64,000 nucleotides of DNA from Setophaga petechia (lineage: Eukaryota; Chordata; Aves; Passeriformes; Parulidae), in the NCBI GenBank assembly GCA_024362935.1, contig JANCRA010000118.1, positions 1,154,134-1,218,133 of the forward strand, in the 5' to 3' direction. Of this stretch, positions 44,681 through 56,150 are shown one piece after another. Numbering within the stretch: the first letter of the stretch is position 1; each line of letters opens with the position of its first letter. Position numbers and translations under genes: made by a program. The notes beneath the pieces are model-generated. The model saw nothing but the letters and a program-made list of their open reading frames with translations, was not told where the DNA came from and did not search any database.

Positions 44681-47600
44681 AATGGCCAGCGGTGGGCGCA
44701 GGATGGCTGGGTCGCCTCTTTTGGGTGCGATGAGAGGGGCAGGAAGCTTGAGCTCCCCCTTGGTGGGGGACGCGAAGCCGGGTGCTTTATTGGGGCGGCA
44801 TGTTGGGTTCTCTCTTTTGGGAGGTGGGCAGGATGCTTGAACTTTCTCTGGAGGAGGGACAGGGCGGCTGGGTCCGCCCTTTCTGCGGGGGAGAGGATGG
44901 CTGGGCTTTTATTGGGAGAGGGCAATCTGCTTGGTTCCTGTTTTTGGGAGAAGGGAATGTTTGGGTTTCTCCTTTTTTTTAGGGGAGAGGGAGCAGGAGG
45001 TCTGGGCCCCTACTGGAGGGAGGACAGGATGCGTTGGTTCCCCCTTTTGTGGAGAGAGACAGGGCGGCCGGGTTCCCCGTTTTGGGGAGGGTGACAGGTT
45101 GCCTGGGATCTCCTTGGGAGGGGGTAGCAAGACACCTGGGCTCTGTCTGCCCTTGGGGGAGCAGGCTGCTCGGGTTCTCTTTAGGGGTGGGGAGCAGGAT
45201 GCCTGAGTTCCCCTTCTTGTCAAGGGGGGACTTGACGTCTGGGCCTTTTTTAGGGGTGCAGGATGGCTGGGGCTCTGTCGGGAGGATGCGGATGCCTGGA
45301 CTCTCCTTTGGGTAGGGTGAGGGAGGCTGGACAGTTGGGTTCCCCTTTTTTTAGAGTGGATGCAGGATACTTGGGCTCCCCCTTTGGGGAGGGCTCGGAT
45401 GGGTGGGCTTCTCCTTTTTGGAAGGCAGGACAGCTGGGCTTCTGTGACAGCTGGGGGGGTAGGACAGCTGAGTCTCACTTCAGTTCTTAGGGCAGCTCAT
45501 CTGTGTTCTGCCCTGCCTTCTGCAGGGAGGGGGTGTCACCCTGCGGGCCCCCCCAGGCCCCTCTGCACCCCAGGGCAAGCACCACAGGATGAGCCAGGCT
45601 GCACCCCAGGATAACCTCCCCGAAAAGAACCCCTTTGTGTTGGGTATGGGGGGCAGAGCTGCTCCCAGAGCCCTCAGGCTGTCTGGGGGTGTGTTCTGCC
45701 CCCCCACAAACACCCCAAACCCGCCATACCTCTGTGTTCTTACCTGTACTGTTCCAGTAGCTGAGCCTACACTGCAGCTCCAAGGGTTGGATCCTGCTCC
45801 AGCAGGGCTTGGCCAAGACATTCAAGTGTGGATTTTTGAAGAAAAAGCAAATTACCATTTTTGGTGGGGTTTTCCACAACACCCAAAGCCTCATGAGTGC
45901 CTTTGCTTTTTCCAAGAAACTCAGCTTGAAGCCTTCCTTAGAAAGGTTGAATGGAATATGGATTTATCATTATCAAGCTAGGAGAGGCAGGTATTAATTA
46001 CAGTGGAGAAGAGGAATTTCTTGTACAAGTTACTCCTTGAGCATTAAAGTGAAAGGGGCTCATTAAGTTTTAATGTTGCTTGTGCTGGCAGGTGGACATT
46101 TAACAGGTTTATAAGATGAATAAAATCCATTATTAAAGCAAAAAAGTGTTCATGTGTCAGTGTTTTAACCCACACAGCCTCAGGAGTTGTTGAAGATTCT
46201 CTGAAATACCTGAGGCTGCTGTTTTCCAGTCCTGCTGTGTATCCTTGGAAATGATTGGGGGGGGCAGTTTTTCTGTTGCTGAGTAAGCCCCAAATTCAAT
46301 ATTTCTGCTTCATATGTGTTGGAGATGAGTGGGGAAGGGAAGCCAACTAAACTTTCTTAACAGATGTGGAACTGTAGTTATGTGGCTGATGTGGTAAAGA
46401 GACTTGTCTTTCTGCTTTTAAGTCAATTTAATTGTTGTTTTTTTTCTAGTTTTATATTCTGAAGTCTTTTGACAGGTTTGAAGTTAAATTCTTTGTCAAA
46501 AATGGAACTTGAGCAATCAGGTTTTGTGTCTGTGCTTGGGAAGCCCTGGGGTGAGCTGTGCTCTCCTGAGCCTTCCTCCATGGCTTATTTCTGGTATTGC
46601 TTAGGAAAAAATTCAAACTTCCTGCGTGGTGTTTGACTGGAGAGATTCTTGCAGTTGTTTCTGGAAATCTGGGGGTTCTCCTTGGTGGATCCTCCACTGG
46701 GTGTTTCAGCAGCTAAACTGGAATGCTGGAGCGAGACAATGGAATGCAAAGTGATACCACAGAGCTCTAAAAACTTAGCTGCTGATCACTACTTGTAATT
46801 TGAGCTTGAAATTCAATGGCCTAAAGCAATTTTTACCTGAGGGTAGGACAGGGAAATGAAAATGTGGGTCATATAGGATTCTCCATTTCAAATTGCAGTT
46901 TTTAATTGTGTGCTCTTAGTTTTCACATTCTTTCCTGCTCAGAGCTGCACTGACAGTCACAGCTCTGTGACTGTATGTGTAGTCAATGTATGAAGTGACC
47001 AGAAAATTGAACCTTTCAGCTTGCTTTTTATCTTCTATGAACACACTTAAAACTGCTTGTGATGCCTCTAAGAAAAAAACCAAACCAGTTCTACTCCTGG
47101 TACTTACCTACCTGCATTACTCTGGGCAGCTCTGAAGAATTCAGGGCTTCATCCTAATGCAACACCCTCAGGACAGAAGGATCTAACTTGTGCAGTGGAT
47201 TGAGGAACACAGGTCAAAGCTGCAAACTTTCATCCTTCCATCTACCTCTGCTCCAAATCAGTGCTTGCTTTCCAAAGAGAAGTGGTTTGGGTGGGAGGGG
47301 ACCTTAAAAAGCCCATCCTGCTCCACCCCCTGCCATGAGCAGGGACCCCTTCCGCTATCCCAGGTTGCTCCAAGCCCCATCCAGGCTGGCCTTGGGCACT
47401 TCCAGGGATAATGAAGGCCATCTCTAACATCATGGTCAGACTCCCTGATCTTGGAGGGCTTTTCCAATCTGAACAGTTCTGTGATTCTGTGTTTATGTAT
47501 TAATTTTGGTGTGTAGGGTAGTGCTCACTTTTAGTGGGGAGGGGTTTAACTTCTACCTTTAAAAAGATAGATGACACTCTTGATTTCGTCAAAGAGTATG

Positions 47601-50600
47601 CCATGATAGTAATCTTTTGCTAACGTAAATGAATTCAGCCATTACACTCTCACATGATTTATCATTTTGTTGATGAAGAATGACTTTAGGTTCAATTCTG
47701 CAAATCAGCAGATGTGTTTTCATGCCTTCCTATTTCTCTCCCTGTTTTTGGAAGGTTTTTCATTTTTTAGGTTTTTTTCAAGGCTCAAAGCCTTGAACCC
47801 TCAGGTATGTTCTGGAGGCTCATCTGCAGGGCAGCATGCGCAGGGCTCTGCAGAAACCCATGAGATGCTTTAGAGCACAAATACCTCAGGTTCAGTTCCT
47901 TCCCAGTGATCCCTTTTCCCTGCCTGTCCCTAGGTATGGCTTTGTGGAGTTCGATGATCTGCGAGATGCCGACGATGCTGTTTATGAGCTGAATGGGAAG
48001 GATCTGTGTGGTGAGAGAGTGATCGTGGAGCATGCCCGGGGCCCACGCCGGGACAGCAGTTACGGTTCTGGACGCAGTAAGCACCTGTGCATTTGTATCC
48101 ATGGCTTATTTTAAATAAAACACTGTTTTACTCTTTTATAAAAGTAATATAAAAGGAAAGCAATACAAAGTTGTGGCTAGTGTTCTGTAACTGTAAATGT
48201 AATTGTTGATCTGAATATTTATTAATTTGTTTGTTGTATTAAACTCTTTTAATTGATACATTAATAAACACGGTTTCTTGTACCATTTTTATTATTATCA
48301 TTTTGTTTAACTATTTGAATGGTTTATTTGCAATGTGATGTTTAACATAGATTTAACAAAGACCTCAATGTTTTAATTAAAAGAGTCCTTTGAGGCTAAG
48401 ATGACTGCCCGTTCCATTTGCTGACCTTGGGGTACCTTTCCATGAGTGGCTCTTTGACCTTTGTGGCTGTCCAAAAAAAAAAACAGAAGCCATGTGACGA
48501 CCTCAAGCTTTTCCCATTAGACCTGGGTGGTGAGGATCCCAAGGGCTAGAAACATATGAGATTAATCTGAAATAGGTGCCTGAAAAGCTTTATTCATGTC
48601 AGATATTCAGAAAGCTTTAAAGTAACGTAAATAACATTAATCAACTGGCTTTATTCAGTTTCTTCTTTCAAACCGTTTTAAAAATAATATTAAATATAAT
48701 TGCATGTTAATTCTAGCGTAATTATAGTTCTGTGCCTTGTTTAATTATGAGCTTGTAGTAAAACTGTTTTAATACTTTGGATCTTTGCAAGATGTTCCAT
48801 AAAGGGGGGTGGATTTAGCCCTGAGGGGGGTCTGTGGTGTCTTTGGGAGCACCCGGGGCAGAGCAGTTCCGTCGGGGCGGGGAGCGAGGCTCCATTTCCC
48901 TGGCTGAAGCTGTGCTGTCTGCTTGTCACCTCCTAAAGGTGGATATGGGTATAGAAGAAGCGGAAGAGATAAGTACGGTCCCCCGACCCGTACAGAATAC
49001 AGATTGATTGTGGAAAATTTGTCAAGCCGCTGCAGTTGGCAGGATCTGAAGGTATGGGGCCCCTTTCCTTACCCTCTGTCTGTTACAGAGCACAAAGGGT
49101 GAAAGACATCTTCAGCAAGGCAGAGTGATGTGCTGCTCTGCTTTGCTCCAGCTGAGCAGCTCCATGGGGAGTAGATTCTGGAAGTAACACACACCTTAAT
49201 ACAGGACTGTGTTTGCATATATGAAGCCATTCATGAGAGGTTAGGAGTTGCACCTGCAGAACTGGTGGCACTGGACAGTGGGGGAATGATTTTATCCTTA
49301 GTACCAGCCAACATCACATACAGGTGTGTTTTATCTTCTCTTAAGCCCTGTCAAAACAGACTCAAATTGTGCCAGGGATAGGATTCACTAGAGATGAAGG
49401 AGTTTGCCCTTGTCAGTTTGGATTTAACCCATCAACTTGTAAGCTGCTAGAGCTGTTTGAAACAACAGCATTGTTCCTGCAAATTCTCTGTTAGGATTTT
49501 CCACATCATCTAAAGCTGTTTTAAGGAGAGTTTCAGGGTAAGGATGCTTCCAGAATGAGTAATCATGAAAAATCTCTGCCAAAAACTTATTTTTGACGTC
49601 CAAAGGAGTGCCAGGTGATTCTAACAGTGGAGGTGTTGAGTGACACTGTGGAGCCCACAGTGCCTCTGAATACTCTGGAGGTGACGTGTTGGCTTGTGAT
49701 TATCCACAGCATGGATTCAGGGATCAGGATTTCAATAGTGGATGCAAAAAGATTAGTGCTTCCTTATCAATCTGAGCAGCAATGGTTAAACCCACTTGTT
49801 CTTACTGGAACACTTTCTCTTATGGTTCTCTTTTAAGGGTGTGTAAAATTTGTTCTAAACAAACTTTGACGTAGTAGAAACTGGTCTGTAAGTGAATTTT
49901 ACATTAGTTCAGGTATGTACAGAGATGCTTCCAGTGTCTTTGTTGTTAATGCTTCACACTATCAATAGCTTGTCTTTGCTTCTGTATTAAAATCCTAAGT
50001 AGAGCATGACATGATTAATCCTTCAGTGGATGCATTACTGCTTTTTTGGGAATAGCTTTCATTTCAGTGTACTTAAAATGGGAGTAGCTGGGTTGAAAAC
50101 AAACCAGAGCTCTGTGCCCTGTTTCTGCTGCAGCCAGTTTCCACAGGGGCTGAAAGATGCCCTGGCCTGGCAAAGGTCCTGTTCTGCCTTGCTCAAAGCA
50201 GGGCAGAACAGACCCCTGATAAACCCTCTAAAGAGAAGTGGGAAAAAGAATTGAGCTTGGAGTTCTGTGAGGGCTTTTTCCAGCAGAATGAGCTATGTTG
50301 ACAAGGCAGAAGATGAAGGGAGGTCCTCTTCTCTGTGGGCTTCTCACCTCTTCATATTCAACCTTTATCACCTTTCCTAATTATTTCTGAAAACATGATT
50401 TGGAGAGCAAGCATTTTACTTCTTTAATCACTTCTATAATTTGAAACTTAAGAGCCCAGAACATATTTGGTCTAAGACTTGAAGTGGGAGACCTTAAATG
50501 ATAATTTGTCTCGAAGCTATCTACCTGGTCCTAATCACACCAACTCTGTGAAGTTATAGGGTGTTATTTGGCACTACAGATAGGATTTTGGGTCAAACAC

Positions 50601-52786
50601 TTGCTGACATCCCGTCAATAGAAGATGCTCAGGAAGCATCATGTCAGAAGTGAGCAGGGTCAGCTGGAAGCCTGGCTCTGGATTCAAGGCGATGGTGATT
50701 CTGTCCTCTTCCTCTAGGATTATATGCGTCAGGCAGGGGAAGTGACATATGCAGATGCACACAAAGGAAGGAAAAATGAAGGTGTGATTGAGTTCAAATC
50801 CTATTCTGACATGAAAAGAGCCCTTGAAAAGCTGGATGGGACAGAAGTAAATGGCAGAAAGATTAGATTGATGGAAGACAGACCTGGATCGAGACGGCGC
50901 CGCTCTTACTCCAGAAGCCGAAGCCATTCAAGGTATGTCTGTAACGTATCTCAGGCTGCAGTTAAGGAACAAAGAGCGGCTTGAGACTTTTGGGTTCCAA
51001 AACACTGGAAATGTTTGGAGTTCTCAACGGGTCTAGTTTTTTGAGCATGTATTAATATCCAGGGCAAATGAGGGCTGTGTTCTGAGGTGTCTCCCTTGGT
51101 GGATGTGTGGACCTGCACCCTGAACACCTGTCACTGTTCTTCCCTGATAACTCAGCCCTTGTTCTTTATGGGAGCAGCTGCGTGGCCGGTGGAGCCATGC
51201 TCATGGAATGAAGCAGAAGGTGCTTCTAACACTTCAGCTCTGAACACTGTGTTTTGCTCCAAGCACCAGGACTAACAGTTCTTTCTCAGCTTAGAAACCT
51301 CCACCTGTTCCCTGTTTCTAAGAGATTTGTTGCTTTCCTTGACTGACCAAGAACTGCTTCAGCAGCACCAAGTGTGCTCCCCTTTCCATTCTGGGATAGA
51401 ACTTGTTGCAAGAAAACTCAGGCAAATCTTTACTGTTCCTAGAAGGACTCGCTTATGAAATCAAAATCTGAAGTCAAAGCTTTGTGTCAGTATCTCACCA
51501 TATTCAAACTGTGATTTGATTGGGAAAGTGATTATCCCTTAAATAAACTGGCATCTTTTCTTTCAGATTACTACCTTACTCACAGCCAGACATGGCAGCA
51601 GGGATGAAAGTGGGGGAGAGGGTGTTCTGAGTTTGTACCTGTGTTGTGTAGCTCTGAACATTTGGCTGCTGAAAGGTGCTTTCGCCCTGTGGGGTTCTGC
51701 CCACAGGGGTCACAAGCTCCCTATGGACATGTGCTAACATGAAGGTGGTTCCTTGTGTTGCAGGTCTCGCTCTCGGAGCAGACACTCCCATAAGAGCAGG
51801 AGCCGCAGTGCCAGTAGCAGCCGCTCCAAGAGCAGATCCAGATCCAGGTATGTCTTTGTCTTGGGAGAACTGGGGGCTCCCACTTCAGTGAGAAGCATCA
51901 TGTTAAATTTGCAGCACGAACACTTCGTTTTTCTTTTCCCTCCCATTCTCTGCACGCTCTGTTCAAACCCTTGCCGCACTAAAGCTGAGCTGTCTGTTGC
52001 TTTTGCACTTCCAGGTCTGTGTCCCGTTCCAGAAGCAAGAGCCATAGTCGAAGCAAGAGCCGTAGCAGAGGCCAGAAAGAGAAAAGCAGGACTCCAAGTA
52101 AAGAGGATAAAAGTAGGAGCCGCAGCAGGAGTGCAGAGAAATCCCGAAACAAAAGCAAGGATAAATCTGAGGGCATTCTCCATAACAGCGATGAGAAAGC
52201 CGAGAGCAGGAGCCACAGCAAGGAAAAGAGCAGGAGCAGGAGTGGGAGTAAGGGGAGGGGAGAGGCAAAGGAGAGCATGAGGAGTAGAAGCAAGGAGAAG
52301 AGTAGAAGCAAAGACAGGGAGAAGAGCATGAGCAAGGGTAGAAGCAGGAGCAAAAGCAGGGATGAGAGTAGGAGCAGGAGCCACAGCAAGGATAAAAGGA
52401 AAAGTAGGAGAAGGAGCAGGGATGATAGCAGAAGTAGAAGCCGGAGCCACAGCAAGAGTGAGAAAAGCAAGAGGCGCAGCAAACGAGAAAGCAAAGGCAG
52501 CAGCAAGAAGAGAAGAAAGGACAGCCACGAGCGGTCCAGGTCAGGCTCCAAAGAAAAGGAGCAGCTCAAATCCGAGTCGGACAAGAAGGAGGTGAAAGGC
52601 GAGGGGGAGGATGCAGTGTCCCGCTCCAGGTCTAGATCCATTTCCAAGTTCAAACCAAATATCAAATCAGATTCTCGTTCCAGATCTAAATCTGATTCAA
52701 AGCCGAGGTCCCGGTCCAAGTCCAGGTCTAGGTCTGCCTCTCGGTCACACTCCCGGTCGCGGTCAAGGTCCCGCTCCAGATCCTAA
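44482..52786 (+). CDS. SRSF4: Serine/arginine-rich splicing factor 4
   Basis: An SR protein (SRp75) that binds exonic enhancers and promotes spliceosome assembly in the nucleus. Six exons join in frame: 44482-44588, 47934-48076, 48939-49051, 50718-50932, 51764-51847 and 52015-52786 (1,434 nt, 477 aa; human 494). RRM1 spans residues 1 to about 72 (VYIGRL, RNP1 GYGFVEF), followed by a Gly/Arg hinge (SYGSGRSGYGYRR). RRM2 spans about 103-175 with the SR-protein signature SWQDLKD at about 116-122. The RS domain runs from about 180 to the end, ending RSRSRSRS. The first 180 residues are almost identical to human; the RS domain is slightly shorter and diverged. The short exon 5 plus the large exon 6 encode most of the RS repeats. 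SRSF6 is the closest paralogue, but the long RS tail and the position beside MECR favour SRSF4. Autoregulation through a poison exon is likely for this family (see the intron 2 candidate). Confidence 0.97.
44690..45480. repeat. Degenerate ~33-bp tandem array at start of SRSF4 intron 1
   Basis: About 23 imperfect units follow one another, each like GCAGGATGCCTGGGTTCCCC then CTTTTGGGGAGGG, spaced about 25-40 bp (for example near 44829, 45023, 45059, 45092, 45160, 45190, 45256 and 45359). The plus strand is rich in G and T and poor in A. This explains the long minus-strand open frame here. Confidence 0.8.
47278..47492. mobile_element. CR1 LINE fragments in opposite directions
   Basis: Bases 47278-47410 (TTTGGGTGGGAGGGGACCTT, then GCTCCAAGCCCCATCCAGGC) read as a CR1 3' end on the minus strand. 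Bases 47445-47492 (CTTGGAGGGCTTTTCCAATC, then TTCTGTGATTCTGTG) read as a CR1 tail on the plus strand. The two ends are joined or nested. Confidence 0.75.
47934..48076 (+). CDS. SRSF4: SRSF4 coding exon 2 (RRM1 end)
   Basis: The acceptor is CTGTCCCTAG and the donor is GTAAGC. It encodes [21 protein letters not shown] then [20 protein letters not shown] and SSYGSGR. It contains RNP1. Confidence 0.97.
48077..48938 (+). other. SRSF4: SRSF4 intron 2, AT-rich
   Basis: This 862-bp intron is strongly AT-rich and free of recognisable repeats. That is how the conserved autoregulatory introns of SR-protein genes look, though conservation cannot be tested here. AATAAA occurs at about 48113 and elsewhere. 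Confidence 0.6.
48521..48575 (+). other. SRSF4: Candidate poison exon in SRSF4 intron 2
   Basis: A polypyrimidine acceptor (CTCAAGCTTTTCCCATTAG) and a donor (AATAG then GTGCCT) bound 55 bases. Spliced after exon 2, the frame would read N-LGGEDPKG and then TAG at 48547-48549. SR-protein genes are known to carry such cassettes for nonsense-mediated decay. The donor is only moderate, and a longer exon starting at 48487 (after AAAACAG) would also stop at once. Confidence 0.35.
48939..49051 (+). CDS. SRSF4: SRSF4 coding exon 3 (hinge and RRM2 start)
   Basis: The acceptor is CACCTCCTAAAG and the donor is GTATGG. It encodes [21 protein letters not shown] then [17 protein letters not shown]. Confidence 0.97.
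49052..50717 (+). other. SRSF4: SRSF4 intron 3
   Basis: This 1.67-kb intron is unique, moderately AT-rich sequence. No repeat family or exon was recognised. Confidence 0.8.
50718..50932 (+). CDS. SRSF4: SRSF4 coding exon 4 (RRM2)
   Basis: The acceptor is TCTTCCTCTAG and the donor is GTATGT. It encodes [20 protein letters not shown] through [20 protein letters not shown] to [17 protein letters not shown]. The RS domain begins at its end. Confidence 0.97.
50933..51763 (+). other. SRSF4: SRSF4 intron 4
   Basis: An 831-bp intron with nothing I can recognise. Confidence 0.8.
51764..51847 (+). CDS. SRSF4: SRSF4 coding exon 5 (RS domain)
   Basis: The acceptor is CTTGTGTTGCAG and the donor is GTATGT. 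It encodes [21 protein letters not shown] then SKSRSRS. The phases on both sides fit exons 4 and 6. Confidence 0.95.
52015..52786 (+). CDS. SRSF4: SRSF4 coding exon 6 (long RS domain, C-terminus)
   Basis: The acceptor is TTTGCACTTCCAG. It holds 256 residues of Arg/Ser/Lys repeats, from [20 protein letters not shown] to [11 protein letters not shown], with stop TAA at 52784-52786. The low-complexity sequence leaves long antisense frames open that are not genes. Confidence 0.96.
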
Positions 52787-53450
52787 CCTTGCTGCAATGC
52801 CACTTGGAATGGTTGGAAAAGTCTTTTGTACATGTTTAGTAGCTGTAACCAAGTGATTGAAGTAGAAACCCTGTCGATGCTGTGTATTTTTAACAACCTG
52901 ATGGTCTGTCTGTTATTAACTGCAGCGCTCTCTCCCTGCAGCGCTCTCTGGTGTGAGGCTGCTCCCCTCATTTTCTATCCAATAGAAAGGTTCTCTTTAC
53001 ATACAGCCCTTCCTCGAGCCCCCAAATTGCCCTGTTTTCCAAGGAGAGCCTTGCAGGGAATGAGCCCAGGGAATGAGCACTGCGCCCTGGTGGCTTTATG
53101 GAATTGCAGTGATGACTGATAGGTAGGTATGATGGATTCAACAGATCTTGCCCTCGATTGATGCCCTTTGATGTCTGCCATTTAGTGGAAGTGCTAAGTC
53201 TTAAGTTTCATACTACTTTTGTTCCATATTTTTTGGACCTACAAAGTTGTGAATAGCACAGTCAAAAGGAAAAAAAAATAGAGGTACTTGCAGTAATCTA
53301 TAGGGAAAAAAACTATAGTTCCATATTCTGGTATTGTGACAATATCCTTGTTTTATATTAAATTTTTTTATTTTATTTTTCCCTGTCTTGCAAAGTACAG
53401 TGATCCCTGTTTCCATGAAATTTGAATAAAGACTATTTTTGCTTGATGAC
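52787..53450 (+). other. SRSF4: SRSF4 3' untranslated region
   Basis: It follows the stop codon and becomes AT-rich toward its end (TTTTTTTATTTTATTTTTCC near 53363). It ends shortly after the poly(A) signal at 53425-53430. The exact cleavage site is not visible. Confidence 0.75.
53425..53430 (+). terminator. SRSF4: SRSF4 poly(A) signal AATAAA
   Basis: The canonical hexamer lies in TTTGAATAAAGAC, followed within 20-45 bases by TTTTTGCTTG and GTGGTGCTGTGTTGTG, a GU-rich downstream element. Confidence 0.85.
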
Positions 53451-56150
53451 ATTTGCTTATGTGGTGCTGTGTTGTGATTGTCAGCATTTTCTATTGATCA
53501 AGGTAAGCCTGAATTTGTACAGAGTCACTCACAGAAATAAGGTTCCTAATTCAGAAAGTCACTTCACATTCAGTGTAGCCACAACACTTGAATACAGTCC
53601 AGATAAAGAACTTATTTCTCCAGCATATTTTTCAGGAGTTTTTCCTCCTACTGAAACACCTGTGCTTGGGAAGAGCTTTCATAAAAGAAAAAGCTCAGGA
53701 TGTGCTTCTGGGCTTGGAAGCACAGAGGGTGGTGGTGGCAGCTGTTCTGTGGTATGTCCCCAGCATCCCTGGAGACCTTGGGAGATGGGAGGGCAGCTTC
53801 TAGCAACAGTTTTGTAGGTGTGTAGGTGTTCCTGAATACTATCCCAAATTTAGACTTGGGCCATTTGCAAATTGCTCACACTGAACTTCCCACAAGCTCT
53901 TCTGCACAATTGGCTTTGAATGAAGAAGTGACATCCCCAGCACCTGTTCTGCCTGCAAGAAACATTCTGAAGAATTGAAGGCAAAATGTATTTTGTGAAT
54001 TCCTGGTCTGGAACAAAAAGGTTAGTTACAGCTTCCCCTAAAACTGCCCTTTAGCCAATTCCAAGCTGCTCACAACTTGATGGCAGCGGCTCTCCAGCGA
54101 GAGTCACTTCATAGGTGCAGTAATTCCATATAATTTGATCATTTGAAACTTGTCCTGCCATATTAAAAAGATGTAGAGGTAATAGATCATCAGAGTTGCT
54201 TGCAACACAAAATGTCTCCCCACACTTTGAGAGGGGTCAGGGCTCAGCAAGTGGCTCAGACTTTATCAAATGTCATATTACCACAGCAGCATTAGAAATC
54301 TCTGTGGAAGTGATATCTTCAGAAGAAAAAGGCTTTCCCAGCTATACATATATTTAGTGCTTTAACATCTTATACTCTCCAAATGATGTTTTTAATCCTT
54401 TTTGCTGCTTAATACAGAAGGAAACCAGCCAAGGCAAGATGTTTGCTAGTAAGAGATAATTAACTGAAAAATAATTTTAAGAAAATCTGCAAATTATACA
54501 GTCTAGGTAAAGACTAAAAAGTGACTCCAGTTTCTGCTGTCTGGTAACTCCATTCCAAGTGACCAAGCCAGATTTTAGTAAGCCCTTTGGGAGAAGCATC
54601 TATTCCATAAATACCTGAGGACAGACCTCCCACATACCTAAGGGAGGTATGTGGGAAACTTGTCTGAGGTGGAGGTTGTGCAGTAAGAAGAGGGGAAGCC
54701 AAAAATTCTTCATGTGTGAGTACCTGGAGCGATGGCGGTTCCTGGGTGTGCAGTGCAGGCTTTGGACACACCACACATTGTAGGAGCACCTGTGCTTTAC
54801 TGCCCAGAGCAGGACAGACCTTGGGATGGGCTCACCCTCCCCAGCCACTACATGTGTGGGTTGGGGTGTTGGAGCAGAATTCCCAGGGAATGGACGTTCT
54901 GAGACATCTTAAGTGCTGAGTATTGGTGCACCCCCAGAACAGTGATTCCATGGGCAGGGCCAGGCACACGCCTCAGCTGGGTGCTGCTGCATCATTTAAT
55001 GTTCATTTCTGTCTCACAAATGTCACTGAGTGAATCTCACCCGTTAATTCTGCATTAAACTGTCGGGTTTGCATCAAAACCTCCAACTTGTGTGGCTTCC
55101 TGGTGTGGGCACTTTGCCTTTCTCAGCCTGGAGTCTTGATCTGAAACTGCAGAGATCTGCTTAGCAGCAGGTGTGAAACCAGGGCAATGATAATAATATA
55201 AAATATTAACAGTAATAATTATATTGCATACCCAGAGAGGAAGATTAGTGGAATGTCTATTGCAATAATTCCACAATATTCCCAAGTAACATTTCTGTGT
55301 GAACAATTATATACAAAGTGAGGACTCAGCTTTAGGCTGGAAGTATCTACCCAAAATGCACTGAAAAACAGCCCCAAATCTGATTTAGGCTTGGGGTAAC
55401 TGTCTTATGGGGCACCTTGGAGGTGGGTTCTGAGGAGAGAAGGCAGGAATGCACATGGTGGGCACCATGTAGGTTCTGGCAAAACAATCAGGGAGATGAA
55501 AGGGCAAGATGCTCCAAACTAGGAATCTCTCAACAAAACTTACAACAATTAAAATCAAATTAAGAGTCTAAATAAATATGGATGGTTCAATTACTTGCAA
55601 ATTTTTTTGGTTCCAACAGCTCTGTAAACCTGGACCCACTGAATACTTCAACACTGGCTGCAAGCATCTGCAGGATTTGTGTTTTAGCTGGAACTTGCTG
55701 GCACAGATGAGGTAAGAAATGTATTTGCTTTCTGACTAGATTTAAAGATTCTAGAGGGTATTTTATGTGCCTCACTCGAGGGATGAAGAATATTGTGATG
55801 TGTAGTTCAAATGAGCCATTGCAAATCTCATGTATTATTTTCCCAAAATCCCATTCCATTTAAACTGTCACAGCTTGGGGGCTGCTTCTGCTCTTGGTGG
55901 AAACCCCCGACACGTCATTAAAAAATCCTACCCCCACCTCTTTTATTGTTCCAAAATTGAAATGCAAAGGAAAATAACAGTCCCAGATGAGAAGACAAAC
56001 AAGTTTAACAAATGCAGAGAAAACGGGGCAATATCCTCTGTTACTCCTGGGGGGGAGGCAGCGGGACACCGTAGTCACGATTTGCCGGATTTACAGCTCC
56101 CATCCCAAACCTCCGCTGCCCAAAACCCGTGTCAGCCATGAACGTGCCTC
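53451..56150. other. Region between SRSF4 and the 56-kb CpG island
   Basis: It is largely AT-rich and unique. I see no coding exon. In particular, the C-terminal coding sequence of EPB41, expected near here from mammalian gene order, is not recognisable on either strand. It may hold untranslated or regulatory sequence. Confidence 0.6.

Larger units (their letters stand above)
44589..47933 (+). other. SRSF4: SRSF4 intron 1
   Basis: This 3.3-kb intron opens with the degenerate tandem array (44690-45480), then unique sequence that turns AT-rich from about 45950, and a CR1 block at 47278-47492. No coding exon was recognised. Confidence 0.85.

Noticed and set aside
44422..45478. Minus-strand frames (167 and 189 codons) opposite SRSF4 exon 1 and intron 1
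   Set aside because: They are shadows of the CpG island and of the degenerate ~33-bp array, Pro/Ser-rich with no family match.
45589..45981. Plus-strand frame of 130 codons in SRSF4 intron 1
   Set aside because: It has no recognisable family and sits inside an intron with no fitting splice sites.
51734..52719. Antisense frames of 246-264 codons opposite SRSF4 exon 6
   Set aside because: They mirror the RS-repeat codons (Leu/Ser-rich low complexity) and lie opposite a well-supported exon.
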